Counted from the stretch's first letter, positions 43,252 to 56,384 are shown. The stretch is 64,000 bases of DNA from Micromonospora humi (GCF_900090105.1 NZ_FMDM01000022.1:1-64000), one strand, 5' to 3'. Notes: a model not told the origin generated them from the sequence alone. Numbers and translations are program-made.

Positions 43252-44208
43252 TCAGCCCACCGGAACAACCTGGTGCGTGCTCCGCGTCGCGTACCACTCG
43301 ACGGTGCGTCGTAAGCCCTCGCTGATCGGCATCGCCCCGGCCTGCGGGAACAGTTCCCGCAGCCGGGTGCAGTCGGCCTGCGAGTGGCGGGCGTCGCCGG
43401 CGCGGGGCGGTTCGTGCACGACGGCCAGGCGGCGACCGAGCACGGCTTCGAGTTCGGCGATCAGCTCCAGCAACGAGATGCGCGCCCCGAAGGCCACGTT
43501 GACCGCGTCCGGGGTGTGGACGGCGCGCGACAACGCGTCGACGATCACCGAGACGACGCCCCCCACGTACGTGAAGTCCCTCGTCTGGCGGCCGTCGCCG
43601 TGCACGTGCAACGGCCGGCCGGCGAGCGCGGCCGACACGAAGCGGGGAACCACCGCCGCGTAGACGTGGTTGGCCGCCTGCCGCGGGCCGTAGACGTTGA
43701 AGAAGCGCAACGGCAGCACGCGCAGGCCGTAGCAGGCGGCGAAGGCGGTGGCGTACGCCTCGGTGGCGAGCTTGGAGACCGCGTACGGGCTCACCGGCAT
43801 CGGCCGCAACGCCTCGGTGCGGGGCAGGACCGGGTTGCCGCCGTAGACCGACGAGGACGACGCGACGACGACCTGGCCGACACCTTGGCGACGCGCCACG
43901 TCCAGCACGGTGAGCGTGCCGGTGGCGTTGACGTGGTGGCTGCGCAGCGGGTCGTCGATCGACCTGGGCACCGAGCCCAGCGCGGCGAGGTGCACGACCG
44001 CGTCCGCACCCGCCACCGCCCGCTCGAGCAGGCCCCGATCGAGGATGGAACCCACGCGGAGGTCGACCGGCGTCGCGGCCAGGTTGTCCGGTGACCCGGT
44101 GGAGAGATCATCCACCACGACGATCTCACGGACCGTGGTGCCACGGGACAGCACGGAGACGAGGTTGGAGCCGATGAATCCGGCACCACCCGTGACCACG
44201 ACCTTCAT
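43252..44208 (-). CDS. UDP-sugar 4-epimerase-like extended SDR
   Basis: This 318-residue protein has GGAGFIGSN, SSSSVYGG, Tyr-x3-Lys in SPYAVSKLATE, and RFFNVYGPRQ, all typical of GalE/WbpP-type UDP-hexose or UDP-HexNAc 4-epimerases. It heads the minus-strand operon (epimerase, nucleotidyltransferase, SDR, LegB-like dehydratase). It is divergent from a methyltransferase gene 239 bases away. The exact substrate is open. Confidence 0.9.
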   Translation of the reverse strand: MKVVVTGGAGFIGSNLVSVLSRGTTVREIVVVDDLSTGSPDNLAATPVDLRVGSILDRGLLERAVAGADAVVHLAALGSVPRSIDDPLRSHHVNATGTLTVLDVARRQGVGQVVVASSSSVYGGNPVLPRTEALRPMPVSPYAVSKLATEAYATAFAACYGLRVLPLRFFNVYGPRQAANHVYAAVVPRFVSAALAGRPLHVHGDGRQTRDFTYVGGVVSVIVDALSRAVHTPDAVNVAFGARISLLELIAELEAVLGRRLAVVHEPPRAGDARHSQADCTRLRELFPQAGAMPISEGLRRTVEWYATRSTHQVVPVG

Positions 44209-44447
44209 CCTGCCGCCCTTTCGACGTTGCGATCACCGCTTCCGCCGGCGTCCGCGGGGTACGGCACCTGACCTCGGTGCAACGAGACACAAGTGCCCAA
44301 GTGACGCAAAAGCGGCCAGACCGTGGGAGGACCCATTGCCGAGGTGCCCACCGGGCCGTTGAGCAGGGCGACAGGAGAGCGGGGCCGAGACTGACCCGCC
44401 GCCACGGAAGGGTGATCCACAGCACGGGGATCGCCGGAAGGAGCTCG

Positions 44448-45173
44448 ATGAGCCCGCGCACTCTCGCCCGCGCCGTCCACAACGCGGTCCGTCGACCCGC
44501 GCGGACCACCCAGATGCTGCTCGACCGCCGGAGCTGGGCGGGCATCGCCTGGTTCCTCCGGGACGGCCGTTCCCGGCAGTCGGCCGACGACGAACGACCC
44601 ATCACCAGCCGCAGCTACCGCTCCTACGACGCGTACGTCGCGCACCAGCGCAGCAAGTTGGCGCTGCTGGACCTGTCCGAGTACGACCGCACGTTCCGCG
44701 TCGCGCTCGCCGACCGGCTGGCGGAGGAGAGCTGGTCCGGCCTCTCGGTGCTGTGTCTCGCCGCCCGCCTCGGCACCGAGGTCAAGGCGTTCCACGACGT
44801 CGGCGCCTTCGCTGTCGGAATCGACCTGAACCCCGGTGACGAGAACCCCTGGGTGCTGCCCGGCGACTTCCACCGCCTGGTCTTCCCGGACCGCTGCGTC
44901 GACGCGGCCTACTGCAACGCCCTGGACCACGCCCTCGACCTGGACCGCACGGTTGACGAGATCCGACGGGTCCTGAAGCCCGGTGGACGACTCGTCGTCG
45001 AAGCGCAGCAGGGCACCGCCGACGTGGCCTTCGACGCCTGGGCGGCCACCGCCTGGAACAGGATCGACGACCTGGTCAAGGCAGTCGAGTCCCGCGGGCT
45101 CACGCTCCTGCGCCGTCGGGGCATCACCGAGCCGTGGGCGGGCGAGCAACTCGTCTTCGTGACCCCGGTCTGA
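44448..45173 (+). CDS. Class I SAM-dependent methyltransferase
   Basis: This 241-residue protein has a Rossmann-like methyltransferase core. Motif I is degenerate (LSVLCLAARLGTEVKAF rather than DxGxGxG), followed by VGIDLNPG, the DAAYCNALDHALD acidic segment and RRVLKPGGRLVVE. The weak motif I places it near FkbM/type-11 methyltransferases with unusual glycine loops. It may methylate a sugar of the polymer, since it ends the polysaccharide region. AAGGAG precedes the ATG. Confidence 0.8.
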   Translation: MSPRTLARAVHNAVRRPARTTQMLLDRRSWAGIAWFLRDGRSRQSADDERPITSRSYRSYDAYVAHQRSKLALLDLSEYDRTFRVALADRLAEESWSGLSVLCLAARLGTEVKAFHDVGAFAVGIDLNPGDENPWVLPGDFHRLVFPDRCVDAAYCNALDHALDLDRTVDEIRRVLKPGGRLVVEAQQGTADVAFDAWAATAWNRIDDLVKAVESRGLTLLRRRGITEPWAGEQLVFVTPV

Positions 45174-45200
45174 CCCGCCGCCGCCCCACCTCCCGGATAC

Positions 45201-45220
45201 GCGGCGGTCCCACCCGCCGC
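45201..45220 (+). terminator. Short GC-rich hairpin after the methyltransferase gene
   Basis: A 7-base perfect stem (45201-45207 with 45214-45220) and 6-base loop lie 28 bases after the methyltransferase stop and 18 bases before the NAD kinase start. Confidence 0.4.
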
Positions 45221-45237
45221 TGTGGTGAGCTGTACCG

Positions 45238-46167
45238 GTGGCGGGCTATGTGTTCGGGCTGGTGCTGCATCCGACCCGGGACGTCTCCGAGGTGGTGGAG
45301 ATGATCGCGAGCTGGGCCGCCCGGCACGGCAAGACCCTGGCCGTCCGGGTCGAGGACCGGCACCGGGTGCCGTCGTCGGTGGAGGCCGTGGCCGCCGCCG
45401 AGCTGGCCGCCCGCTGCGACGCGCTGATCAGCATCGGCGGTGACGGCACCATGCTCGGCGCGCTGCGGATGGCCGTGCGGGACCCGAAACCGGTGCTCGG
45501 GGTGCACCTGGGCCGGGTGGGTTTCCTGGTCGAGGTGCAGCCGCCGGACCTGCCCCGGGCGCTGGAACGGCTGGTGGCGCACGACTTCACCGTCGAGTCG
45601 CACGCCTGCCTGGCCTGCGACGTGTGCGGGGACGACGTGGTGGCGTTCAACGACATCGCGCTGGTCCGCCAGCCCGGAGCCGGCTTCGTCACCGCCACCC
45701 TGGCGGTGGACGGCCAGCAGTACGGCTACTACCGCTGTGACGCGCTGGTGGTGAGCACGCCGACCGGCTCCACCGCGTACAGCTACGCCGCCGGCGGGCC
45801 GCTGATCTCGCCGGCGACGGAGGCGCTGGTGGTGACGCCGTCGGCCCCGATGGCCGGGATCTCCCGCTCGGTGCTGCTCTCCCCGCACGAGAGCGTGCAC
45901 CTGGAGCTGCGCCCGGACTCGGCGCCGGTGGCGGTGGAGATGGACGGGCTGTTGATCCGGGAGGCGGCGACCGGCGGCTCGGTGCACGTGCGCTACGTCC
46001 GCGACGCCGGTCAGGTGGTCCGCCTCGACCCGCGCCGCTACCAGGAACGCAACCAGCTCAAGCTGAGCCTGCTGGACCTGCCGCTGCTGCCCGACCAGCT
46101 CCGCGAGCTGCTGCCGGACGGGTTGCGGGAGCAGCTCAACCGCCGTGAGCTGCCCCCGCCCCGGTGA
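45238..46167 (+). CDS. NAD kinase (ATP-NAD kinase family)
   Basis: This 309-residue protein has the GGDGT motif at 67-71 (SIGGDGTMLGALR) and the second conserved block TPTGSTAYSYAAGGPL. It phosphorylates NAD to NADP in the cytoplasm. Many actinomycetes have more than one NAD kinase; this one stands alone rather than beside recN or tlyA, so it may be the second copy, and for that reason no symbol is given. It starts at a GTG and ends 3 bases from the convergent pgm gene. Confidence 0.9.
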   Translation: MAGYVFGLVLHPTRDVSEVVEMIASWAARHGKTLAVRVEDRHRVPSSVEAVAAAELAARCDALISIGGDGTMLGALRMAVRDPKPVLGVHLGRVGFLVEVQPPDLPRALERLVAHDFTVESHACLACDVCGDDVVAFNDIALVRQPGAGFVTATLAVDGQQYGYYRCDALVVSTPTGSTAYSYAAGGPLISPATEALVVTPSAPMAGISRSVLLSPHESVHLELRPDSAPVAVEMDGLLIREAATGGSVHVRYVRDAGQVVRLDPRRYQERNQLKLSLLDLPLLPDQLRELLPDGLREQLNRRELPPPR

Positions 46168-46170
46168 CGC

Positions 46171-47811
<1,641 letters not shown>

Positions 47812-47846
47812 TGCGGGATCCTCCTCGGGAGATGGGGTGGGGCCGG

Positions 47847-49079
47847 TCAGGGCTCGACGCGCTGGCCCTTGCCGATGACGACGATGCCGTTGTCGGAGAC
47901 GGTGTAGCGCTGGCGGTCCTTCTCCAGGTCGACGCCGATCTCGGCGCCTTCCGGAACGTAGACGTTCTTGTCCAGGATCGCCCGCCGGACGACCGCGTGC
48001 CGGCCGATCTCGACACCTTCCATCAGCACGGCGCCGTCGACATGCGCCCAGGAGTGCACCTTGACCTTGGGCGAGACGATCGAGTTCTCCACCAGCGAGC
48101 CGGAGATCACCGAGCCGGGCGAGACCATCGAGCTGACCGCCCGGCCGACCCGCTCGCCCCAGGCGTGCACGAACTTGGCCGGGGGGTACGGCGGCTGCTC
48201 GGTGTAGATCGGCCAGTCGAAGTTGTAGAGGTTGAACACCGGGTGCACGTTGATCAGATCCATGTGCGCGTCGTAGAACGAGTCGAGCGTCCCCACGTCG
48301 CGCCAGTAGCCGCGGTCGCGGTCGGTGCTGCCCGGCACCTCGTTGTCCTTGAAGTCGTAGACGTTGGCCTCGCCGCGCTCGACGAGCATCGGGATGATGC
48401 TGCCGCCCATGTCGTGCTTGCTGCTCTTGTCCGCCGCGTCGCGTTCCACCGCCTCGCAGAGCGCCCGGGTGCTGAAGACGTAGTTGCCCATCGAGGCGTA
48501 GATCTCGCCGGGCGAGTCGGGCAGCCCCACCGCGTCGGTGGGCTTCTCCCGGAACGCCCGGATCCGCTTGCCGTCCTCACCGACCTCGATCACGCCGAAC
48601 TGGTCGGCCATCGACAGCGGCTGGCGGATGCCGGCCACCGTCACCCCGGCGCCGGAGGCGATGTGGTCCTCCACCATCTGCCGGGGGTCCATCCGGTAGA
48701 TGTGGTCCGCGCCGAACACGATCACGTGGTCGGGCTGCTCGTCGTTGATCAGGTTGAAGCTCTGGTAGATCGCGTCGGCCGAGCCGGCGAACCACCACGG
48801 GCCGCGGCGCTGCTGCGCCGGCACCGGCGTGACGTAGTTGCCGAGGAGCGTCGACATCCGCCAGGTCTTGGTGATGTGACGGTCCAGAGAGTGGGACTTG
48901 TACTGGGTCAGCACGACGATCTTGAGAAAGCCGGCGTTCGCCAGGTTGGAGAGGACGAAGTCGACCATGCGGTACATCCCGCCGAAGGGGACGGCCGGCT
49001 TCGCCCGGTCGGTGGTCAGGGGCATGAGGCGCTTGCCCTCCCCGCCGGCCAGGACGATCGCGAGCACCTTGGCAGCCAT
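47847..49079 (-). CDS. glgC: Glucose-1-phosphate adenylyltransferase
   Basis: This 410-residue protein has the pyrophosphorylase signature LAGGEGKRLMPLTTDRAKPAVPF broken across residues 9-31, FGADHIYRMD, and a C-terminal left-handed beta-helix (VENSIVSPKVKVHS). It makes ADP-glucose from glucose-1-P and ATP. It is divergent from glgM and followed by pgm, so the three genes feed one pathway. Confidence 0.97.
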   Translation of the reverse strand: MAAKVLAIVLAGGEGKRLMPLTTDRAKPAVPFGGMYRMVDFVLSNLANAGFLKIVVLTQYKSHSLDRHITKTWRMSTLLGNYVTPVPAQQRRGPWWFAGSADAIYQSFNLINDEQPDHVIVFGADHIYRMDPRQMVEDHIASGAGVTVAGIRQPLSMADQFGVIEVGEDGKRIRAFREKPTDAVGLPDSPGEIYASMGNYVFSTRALCEAVERDAADKSSKHDMGGSIIPMLVERGEANVYDFKDNEVPGSTDRDRGYWRDVGTLDSFYDAHMDLINVHPVFNLYNFDWPIYTEQPPYPPAKFVHAWGERVGRAVSSMVSPGSVISGSLVENSIVSPKVKVHSWAHVDGAVLMEGVEIGRHAVVRRAILDKNVYVPEGAEIGVDLEKDRQRYTVSDNGIVVIGKGQRVEP

Positions 49080-49172
49080 GGTCAGACGCTATCCACCCCG
49101 AAGCGACTTCACCACTCGGACGGCGCACTTGCGCACCCGGTGCGATCCGGCGCGCTGCACTAGGGTGCGGGC

Positions 49173-50378
49173 ATGGCACCGTTGCGCGTCGACCTGCTCA
49201 CCCGTGAATACCCGCCGGAGGTCTACGGCGGCGCCGGGGTGCACGTGGAATACCTGGCCCGGGAGCTGCGCCGGCTCGCCGAGGTGCGGGTGCACTGCTT
49301 CGGCGCGCCGCGCGACGAGCCGGGCGTGACCGCGTACGCCGAGCCGGCCGGGCTGGCCGGCGCGAACGCCGCGCTGCGGGTGATGGGCGTCGACCTGGAG
49401 ATGGCCGCCGGCACCGCCGGCACCGACCTGGTGCACAGCCACACCTGGTACGCGAACCTGGCCGGGCACACCGCGAAGCTGCTGCACGGGGTGCCGCACG
49501 TGGTGAGCGCGCACAGCCTGGAGCCGCTGCGCCCGTGGAAGGCCGAGCAGCTCGGCGGCGGCTACGCGCTCTCCTCCTGGTGCGAGCGGACCGCGTTCGA
49601 GGCCGCCGACGCGATCATCGCGGTGAGCGCGGGCATGCGCCGCGACGTGCTCACCGCCTACCCGCAGGTGAACCCGGACCGGGTCCGGGTGGTCTACAAC
49701 GGCATCGACACCGCGCAGTACGCCCCGGACCACGGCACCGACGTGCTCGACCGGCTCGGCATCGACCCGACCCGACCCAGTGTGGTCTACGTCGGGCGGA
49801 TCACCCGGCAGAAGGGGCTGCCCTACCTGCTGCGGGCGGCCCGCGAGCTGCCCGCCGACACCCAGCTGGTGCTGCTGGCCGGCGCGCCGGACACCCCGGA
49901 GATCGGCGCCGAGGTGGAGGAGTTGGCCGCCGAGCTGCGGGCGACGCGCTCCGGGGTGGTCTGGGTGGCGGCGATGCTGCCCAAGCACGAGGTGATCCAG
50001 GTGCTCACGCACGCCACGATCTTCGTCTGCCCGTCCGTCTACGAGCCGATGGGCATCGTCAACCTGGAGGCGATGGCCTGCGAGACGGCGGTGGTCGCCA
50101 CCGCCACCGGCGGCATCCCCGAGGTGGTCGCGGACGGCGAGACCGGCCTGCTGGTGCCGATCGAGCAGGCCGGCGACGGCTCCGGCACCCCGCTGGACCC
50201 GGAGCGTTTCGTGGCCGACCTGGCGGCGCGGATGAACGAGCTGCTGGCCGACCCGGCGCGGATCGCCGCGTTCGGCGCGGCGGGCCGCCGGCGCGCGGTG
50301 GAGCACTTCTCCTGGCCCGCCATCGCCGAGCAGACGCTCGCCGTCTACGACTCGGTGCAAGGAGGGGCCCCCGCTTAA
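49173..50378 (+). CDS. glgM: GlgM-type glycosyltransferase (maltose-1-phosphate synthase/glycogen synthase)
   Basis: This 401-residue GT4 enzyme of the actinobacterial glgA/glgM type starts REYPPEVYGGAGVHVEYLAREL. Its donor-site motifs are VGRITRQKGLPYLL and the E-x7-E region SVYEPMGIVNLEAMA. In mycobacteria this protein joins ADP-glucose and glucose-1-P to maltose-1-phosphate, the GlgE substrate. The presence of glgE nearby supports the same role. The stop codon and last residues (GGAPA) are encoded by the first unit of a GGGGCCCC repeat. Confidence 0.92.
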   Translation: MAPLRVDLLTREYPPEVYGGAGVHVEYLARELRRLAEVRVHCFGAPRDEPGVTAYAEPAGLAGANAALRVMGVDLEMAAGTAGTDLVHSHTWYANLAGHTAKLLHGVPHVVSAHSLEPLRPWKAEQLGGGYALSSWCERTAFEAADAIIAVSAGMRRDVLTAYPQVNPDRVRVVYNGIDTAQYAPDHGTDVLDRLGIDPTRPSVVYVGRITRQKGLPYLLRAARELPADTQLVLLAGAPDTPEIGAEVEELAAELRATRSGVVWVAAMLPKHEVIQVLTHATIFVCPSVYEPMGIVNLEAMACETAVVATATGGIPEVVADGETGLLVPIEQAGDGSGTPLDPERFVADLAARMNELLADPARIAAFGAAGRRRAVEHFSWPAIAEQTLAVYDSVQGGAPA

Positions 50379-50412
50379 CGCTTCCGGCAGAGGCGGGGCC
50401 CCCTTTTAACAG
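50359..50412. repeat. GGGGCCCC direct repeat pair over the glgM stop
   Basis: Two similar 23-base units (about 50359-50381 and 50390-50412, GGnGGGGCCCCC followed by TTAAC) are separated by an 8-base spacer. Each contains the self-complementary GGGGCCCC. The first supplies the glgM stop (TAA in CTTAAC). I recall similar paired units scattered in Micromonospora genomes, but this was not checked. Confidence 0.7.
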
Positions 50413-50448
50413 GTGTCGCGCGCCCGACGCGGTGGTTAGGGTCGCCGG

Positions 50449-51195
50449 ATGCCCGATGCGATCTTCGCCCATCCGCGCCTCGCGCCGATCTACGACGCCT
50501 TCGACGACGATCGCGACGACCTGGCCGCCTATCTCGCGATCGCCGGTGAGCTGGGCGCGCGCACGGTGCTCGACGTGGGCTGCGGGACCGGATCGCTGGC
50601 GGTCCTGCTCGCCCGGCACGGTCACACCGTCGTCGGCGTCGACCCGGCCGAGGCGTCCCTCGCCGTCGCGCGGGCCAAGGACGCGGCGCGGACCACGGAC
50701 GAGGCCGGCCGGGTCCGCTGGATCCACGGCGACGCCACGGCGCTGCCGACGCTCGACGCCGACCTGGCCGCGATGACCGGGAACGTGGCGCAGGTCTTCC
50801 TGACCGACAGCGACTGGGCTCGGACACTGCGGGGCATCCACGCCGCCCTCCGCCCGCGCGGGTACCTCGTCTTCGAGACCCGGCGGCCGGAGCATCGCGC
50901 CTGGGAGGAGTGGATCGCGGACACCGGCCCGGTCGTCCGGGACGTCTCGGGCGTCGGTCCGGTGGAACGGCGGTCCCAGGTCACCGCGATCGACCTGCCG
51001 CTGGTCTCCTTCCGCTTCACCTACCGGTTCCTCGCCGACGGGGCGGTCATCACGTCCGACTCGACACTGCGGTTCCGCGACCGCGACGAGATCGAGTCGA
51101 GCCTGATCAGCAACGGCTACCGGGTGCTCGACGTGCGCCAGGCGCCCGACCGCCCCGACCGGGAGTTCGTGTTCGTCGCGCGGCGGACGAGCTAG
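50449..51195 (+). CDS. Class I SAM-dependent methyltransferase
   Basis: This 248-residue methyltransferase has motif I VLDVGCGTGSLAVLLA (about residues 40-55), GVDPAEASLAVAR and the post-motif segment AALRPRGYLVFETRRPEH. It belongs to the methyltransf_25/11 group; the substrate is unknown. It stands between glgM and the VOC gene and has no evident tie to glucan metabolism. Confidence 0.88.
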   Translation: MPDAIFAHPRLAPIYDAFDDDRDDLAAYLAIAGELGARTVLDVGCGTGSLAVLLARHGHTVVGVDPAEASLAVARAKDAARTTDEAGRVRWIHGDATALPTLDADLAAMTGNVAQVFLTDSDWARTLRGIHAALRPRGYLVFETRRPEHRAWEEWIADTGPVVRDVSGVGPVERRSQVTAIDLPLVSFRFTYRFLADGAVITSDSTLRFRDRDEIESSLISNGYRVLDVRQAPDRPDREFVFVARRTS

Positions 51196-51228
51196 GCGCG
51201 GCGGCCGGCCGCTCCGCGCGGTGGAGGA

Positions 51229-51618
51229 TCAACGCGGCGGGACGTGGTTGACGATCCGGTCCACCAGGTCGGGTACCCATTCGACGTACTCGATCTCGGC
51301 GCCGCCCGCGTGCCGGGCGTACAGGTAACGACCGGTCGGGCTGGCCGCCTCCGGTGTGGTGACCTCACCACCCGCGGCGTCCAGTTCCGCGACGACGGTG
51401 TCCAGGTCGTCGACGATCACGGTGGCCGAGGCGTGCGCGTAGTTGGCCCGCTCCGCGGCTGGACCGGCGATGACCAGGAAGTCACCGATCGCGGCCAGTT
51501 CGATCGCGCCGAACCCGAACCGGAGATCCGGTTCCGCTCCGGCCAGGGTCCGCAGCAACGGCAGCGAGGTGTCCAGGTCGTCCACCCACAGCCGGGCGTA
51601 CGTTTTCAGCACGGTCAC
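51229..51618 (-). CDS. VOC family (glyoxalase-fold) protein
   Basis: This 129-residue single-domain VOC protein has two beta-alpha-beta-beta-beta modules (YARLWVDDLDTSLPLL and ATVIVDDLDTVVAELDAAGG). The usual metal ligands cannot be assigned with confidence, so it could be an enzyme or a binding (resistance-type) protein. The GTG start at 51618 is divergent from an HxlR regulator across a 90-base region with a palindrome, so the regulator probably controls it. Confidence 0.85.
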   Translation of the reverse strand: MTVLKTYARLWVDDLDTSLPLLRTLAGAEPDLRFGFGAIELAAIGDFLVIAGPAAERANYAHASATVIVDDLDTVVAELDAAGGEVTTPEAASPTGRYLYARHAGGAEIEYVEWVPDLVDRIVNHVPPR

Positions 51619-51675
51619 GCTTCTCTCCCTCGTCAAGGTTCCGGCCAGACCGTAGGACGACGGGTCCGACCAGGT

Positions 51676-51689
51676 AAAGTACGCACTTT
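51676..51689. promoter_or_regulatory. Palindrome between VOC and HxlR genes
   Basis: AAAGT-ACGC-ACTTT is a perfect inverted repeat in the divergent gap, in markedly AT-richer sequence, 20 bases before the HxlR start. HxlR proteins bind short dyads of this kind (spaced GTAC/ACTT-type sites). Confidence 0.55.
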
Positions 51690-51708
51690 TTGGTAAGAGG
51701 CGGTTCAC

Positions 51709-52104
51709 GTGAGCGGGGTTCACCGAGTGGATGAGGTCGAAGGCCTGCCGGCGGCCACCCATCTGGCGCGGGTGGAGGCGGTCGCCCGGGAGGTGTTCGC
51801 CGTGGTGGGCACCAAGTGGGCACTGCCGGTGATCGAGGCCATCGGCGCGGACGCGCCCCGCTTCGGCGAGTTGCACCGACAGGTGACCGGCATCAGCCAC
51901 CGGTTGCTCACCGTGACGCTGCGGCAGTTGGAACGGCAGGGGCTGGTCCACCGGACGGCTCACCCGACCCTGCCGCCTCGGACCGAGTACCGGCTCACCA
52001 CCGCCGGGCGGGACGTGCACGACACGATCAACGGCTTCTGTCGGTGGAGCCGGCGTCACCTGGACGAGGTGTTGGCCGCGCGCCGACGGTTCGATCGAGC
52101 CTGA
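51709..52104 (+). CDS. HxlR-family transcriptional regulator
   Basis: This 131-residue winged-helix protein has the HxlR signature (VGTKWALPVIEAI, FGELHRQVTGISHRLLTVTL, LERQGLVHRTAHPTLPPR). There is no obvious Cys sensor in the N-terminal region, where redox-type HxlR proteins have one. It is likely to repress itself and the divergent VOC gene. It starts at the GTG at 51709. Confidence 0.92.
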   Translation: MSGVHRVDEVEGLPAATHLARVEAVAREVFAVVGTKWALPVIEAIGADAPRFGELHRQVTGISHRLLTVTLRQLERQGLVHRTAHPTLPPRTEYRLTTAGRDVHDTINGFCRWSRRHLDEVLAARRRFDRA

Positions 52105-52158
52105 GCGCGTTCGGGTTGCCGCCGAGCGCGAGAGGATCTCGCGCAGTAGGTTGGGCGG

Positions 52159-54242
<2,084 letters not shown>

Positions 54243-54255
<13 letters not shown>

Positions 54256-56345
54256 TCGCCGGTGAGGCGTACGACCCGCACGCCGTGCTCGGCGCGCACC
54301 CGGCCGACGGGAGCACCACGATCCGCACGCTGCGCCGGGGCGCGGGCGAGGTGACGCTGCTGGTCGACGGCGAGCGGCACCCGACGAAGCGGGTGCACGA
54401 CGCCGGTGTGTTCGAGGCGGTGCTCCCCGGCGAGGTACACGACTACCGGGTCGAGGTGGACGGCGCGACGCTCGACGACCCGTACCGTTATCCGCCCACG
54501 CTCGGCGAACTGGACCTGCACCTGATCGGCGAGGGGCGGCACGAGCGGCTCTGGGCGGCGCTCGGCGCCCGGGTCTTCGACGAGGGCGTGGCGTTCACCG
54601 TGTGGGCGCCCAACGCGCGCGGCGTCCGGGTGGTCGGCGACGCCACCGGCTGGGGGCCGGACGACGGCTGGCCGATGCGCTCGCTCGGCTCCAGCGGGGT
54701 GTGGGAGATCTTCGTGCCCGGCGTGCCGGCCGGCAGCCGCTACAAGTACCGCATCCTCGGCGCCGACGGGCAGTGGCGGGACAAGGCCGACCCGATGGCC
54801 ACCCGCACCGAGGTGCCGCCGGCCACCGCGTCGGTGGTGCACGACTCCCGGTACGAGTGGGGCGACGCGGACTGGCTGGCGCGCCGGGCGGCGCGGCGGC
54901 CGCACGAGGAGCCGATGAGCGTCTACGAGGTGCACCTAGGCTCGTGGCGTCCCGGCCTCGGCTACCGCGAGCTGGCCGAGCAGTTGACCGCGTACGTCAC
55001 CGAGATGGGCTTCACCCACGTGGAGTTCCTGCCGGTGATGGAGCACCCGTTCGGCGGCTCGTGGGGCTACCAGGTCACCGGCTACTACGCGCCCACCGCC
55101 CGCTTCGGCGACCCGGACGACTTCCGCCACCTGGTCGACCGACTGCACGCCGCCGGCATCGGCGTGATCCTCGACTGGGTGCCGGCGCACTTCCCGAAGG
55201 ACGAGTGGGCGCTCGCCCGCTTCGACGGCACCCCGCTCTACGAGCACCCCGACCCGCGTCGCGGCGAGCACCCCGACTGGGGCACGTACGTCTTCGACTT
55301 CGGTCGCAACGAGGTGCGCAACTTCCTGGTCGCGAACGCGCTCTACTGGCTCGACGAGTTCCACGTCGACGGGCTGCGGGTCGACGCGGTCGCCTCGATG
55401 CTCTACCTCGACTACTCCCGCTCGGACGGGCAGTGGGCCCCGAACGTGCACGGCGGCCGGGAGAACCTGGAGGCCCTCGCGCTGCTCCAGGAGGTCAACG
55501 CCACCGCCTACCGGCACCATCCGGGCGTGGTGATGGTCGCCGAGGAGTCCACCGCCTGGCCGGGGGTCACCCGCCCGACGTCCGACGGCGGGCTCGGCTT
55601 CGGTTTCAAGTGGAACATGGGCTGGATGCACGACACCCTGCTCTACACCTCGAAGGACCCGATCTACCGCCAGCACCACCACCATCAGCTCACGTTCTCC
55701 CTGGCGTACGCGTGGAGCGAGAACTACGTGCTGCCGATCAGCCACGACGAGGTGGTGCACGGCAAGGGGTCCCTCGCCGGCAAGATGCCCGGCGACACCT
55801 GGCAGCGGCTGGCGACCGTGCGGGCGCTGCTGGCGTACATGTGGGCGCACCCGGGCAAGCAGTTGCTCTTCATGGGCTGCGAGCTGGCCGACGACCGCGA
55901 GTGGAGCGAGGAACGCGGCCTCGACTGGTACCTCACCCACGACCCGGCCCGCGCCGGCGTGCAACGCCTGGTCGCCGACCTGAACCGCGTCTACCGGGAC
56001 ACGCCGGCGCTGTGGGCGCAGGACACCGACCCGGCCGGCTTCCGCTGGATCGCCGGCGACGACGTCGCCCACAACACGGTGTCGTTCATCAGGATCGCCC
56101 CCGACGGCCGGACGCTCGTCTGCGTGGCGAACTTCTCCGCGGGGCCGCTGGAGGACTACCGGATCGGCCTGCCGGCCGGCGGGACGTGGACCGAGGCGCT
56201 GAACACCGACGCCCACCACTACGGCGGGTCGGGGGTGGGCAACCTCGGTGCGGTGCACGCGGAGAACGTGCCGTGGCACGGGATGCCGGCGTCGGTGGCG
56301 CTGCGGGTGCCGCCGCTGGGCGTGCTCTGGCTCCGCCAGGACTGA
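54243..56345 (+). CDS. glgB: 1,4-alpha-glucan branching enzyme
   Basis: This 700-residue GH13_9 enzyme has an N-terminal CBM48-type domain (VWAPNARGVRVVGDATGW). The nucleophile Asp is at about 381 (GLRVDAVAS), the acid/base Glu at about 434 (VAEEST), and ISHDEVVHGKGS is present. The 53-residue spacing equals E. coli GlgB. It adds alpha-1,6 branches to the GlgE product. The ATG overlaps glgE out of frame, so the two are coupled. Confidence 0.97.
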
Positions 56346-56384
56346 CACGCTCCGTAGTCGCGGCTCCGGGCCACTCGCAGGAGA

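Noticed and set aside
44277..44447. N-terminal extension of the methyltransferase from a GTG at 44277
   Set aside because: AAGGAG and the ATG at 44448 give a good start, and the upstream residues look like leader translation.
21992..45173. Secondary-metabolite gene cluster (glycosylated antibiotic)
   Set aside because: There is no PKS, NRPS, terpene or RiPP core gene; flippase, polymerase and lipid-sugar transferases point to a polysaccharide.
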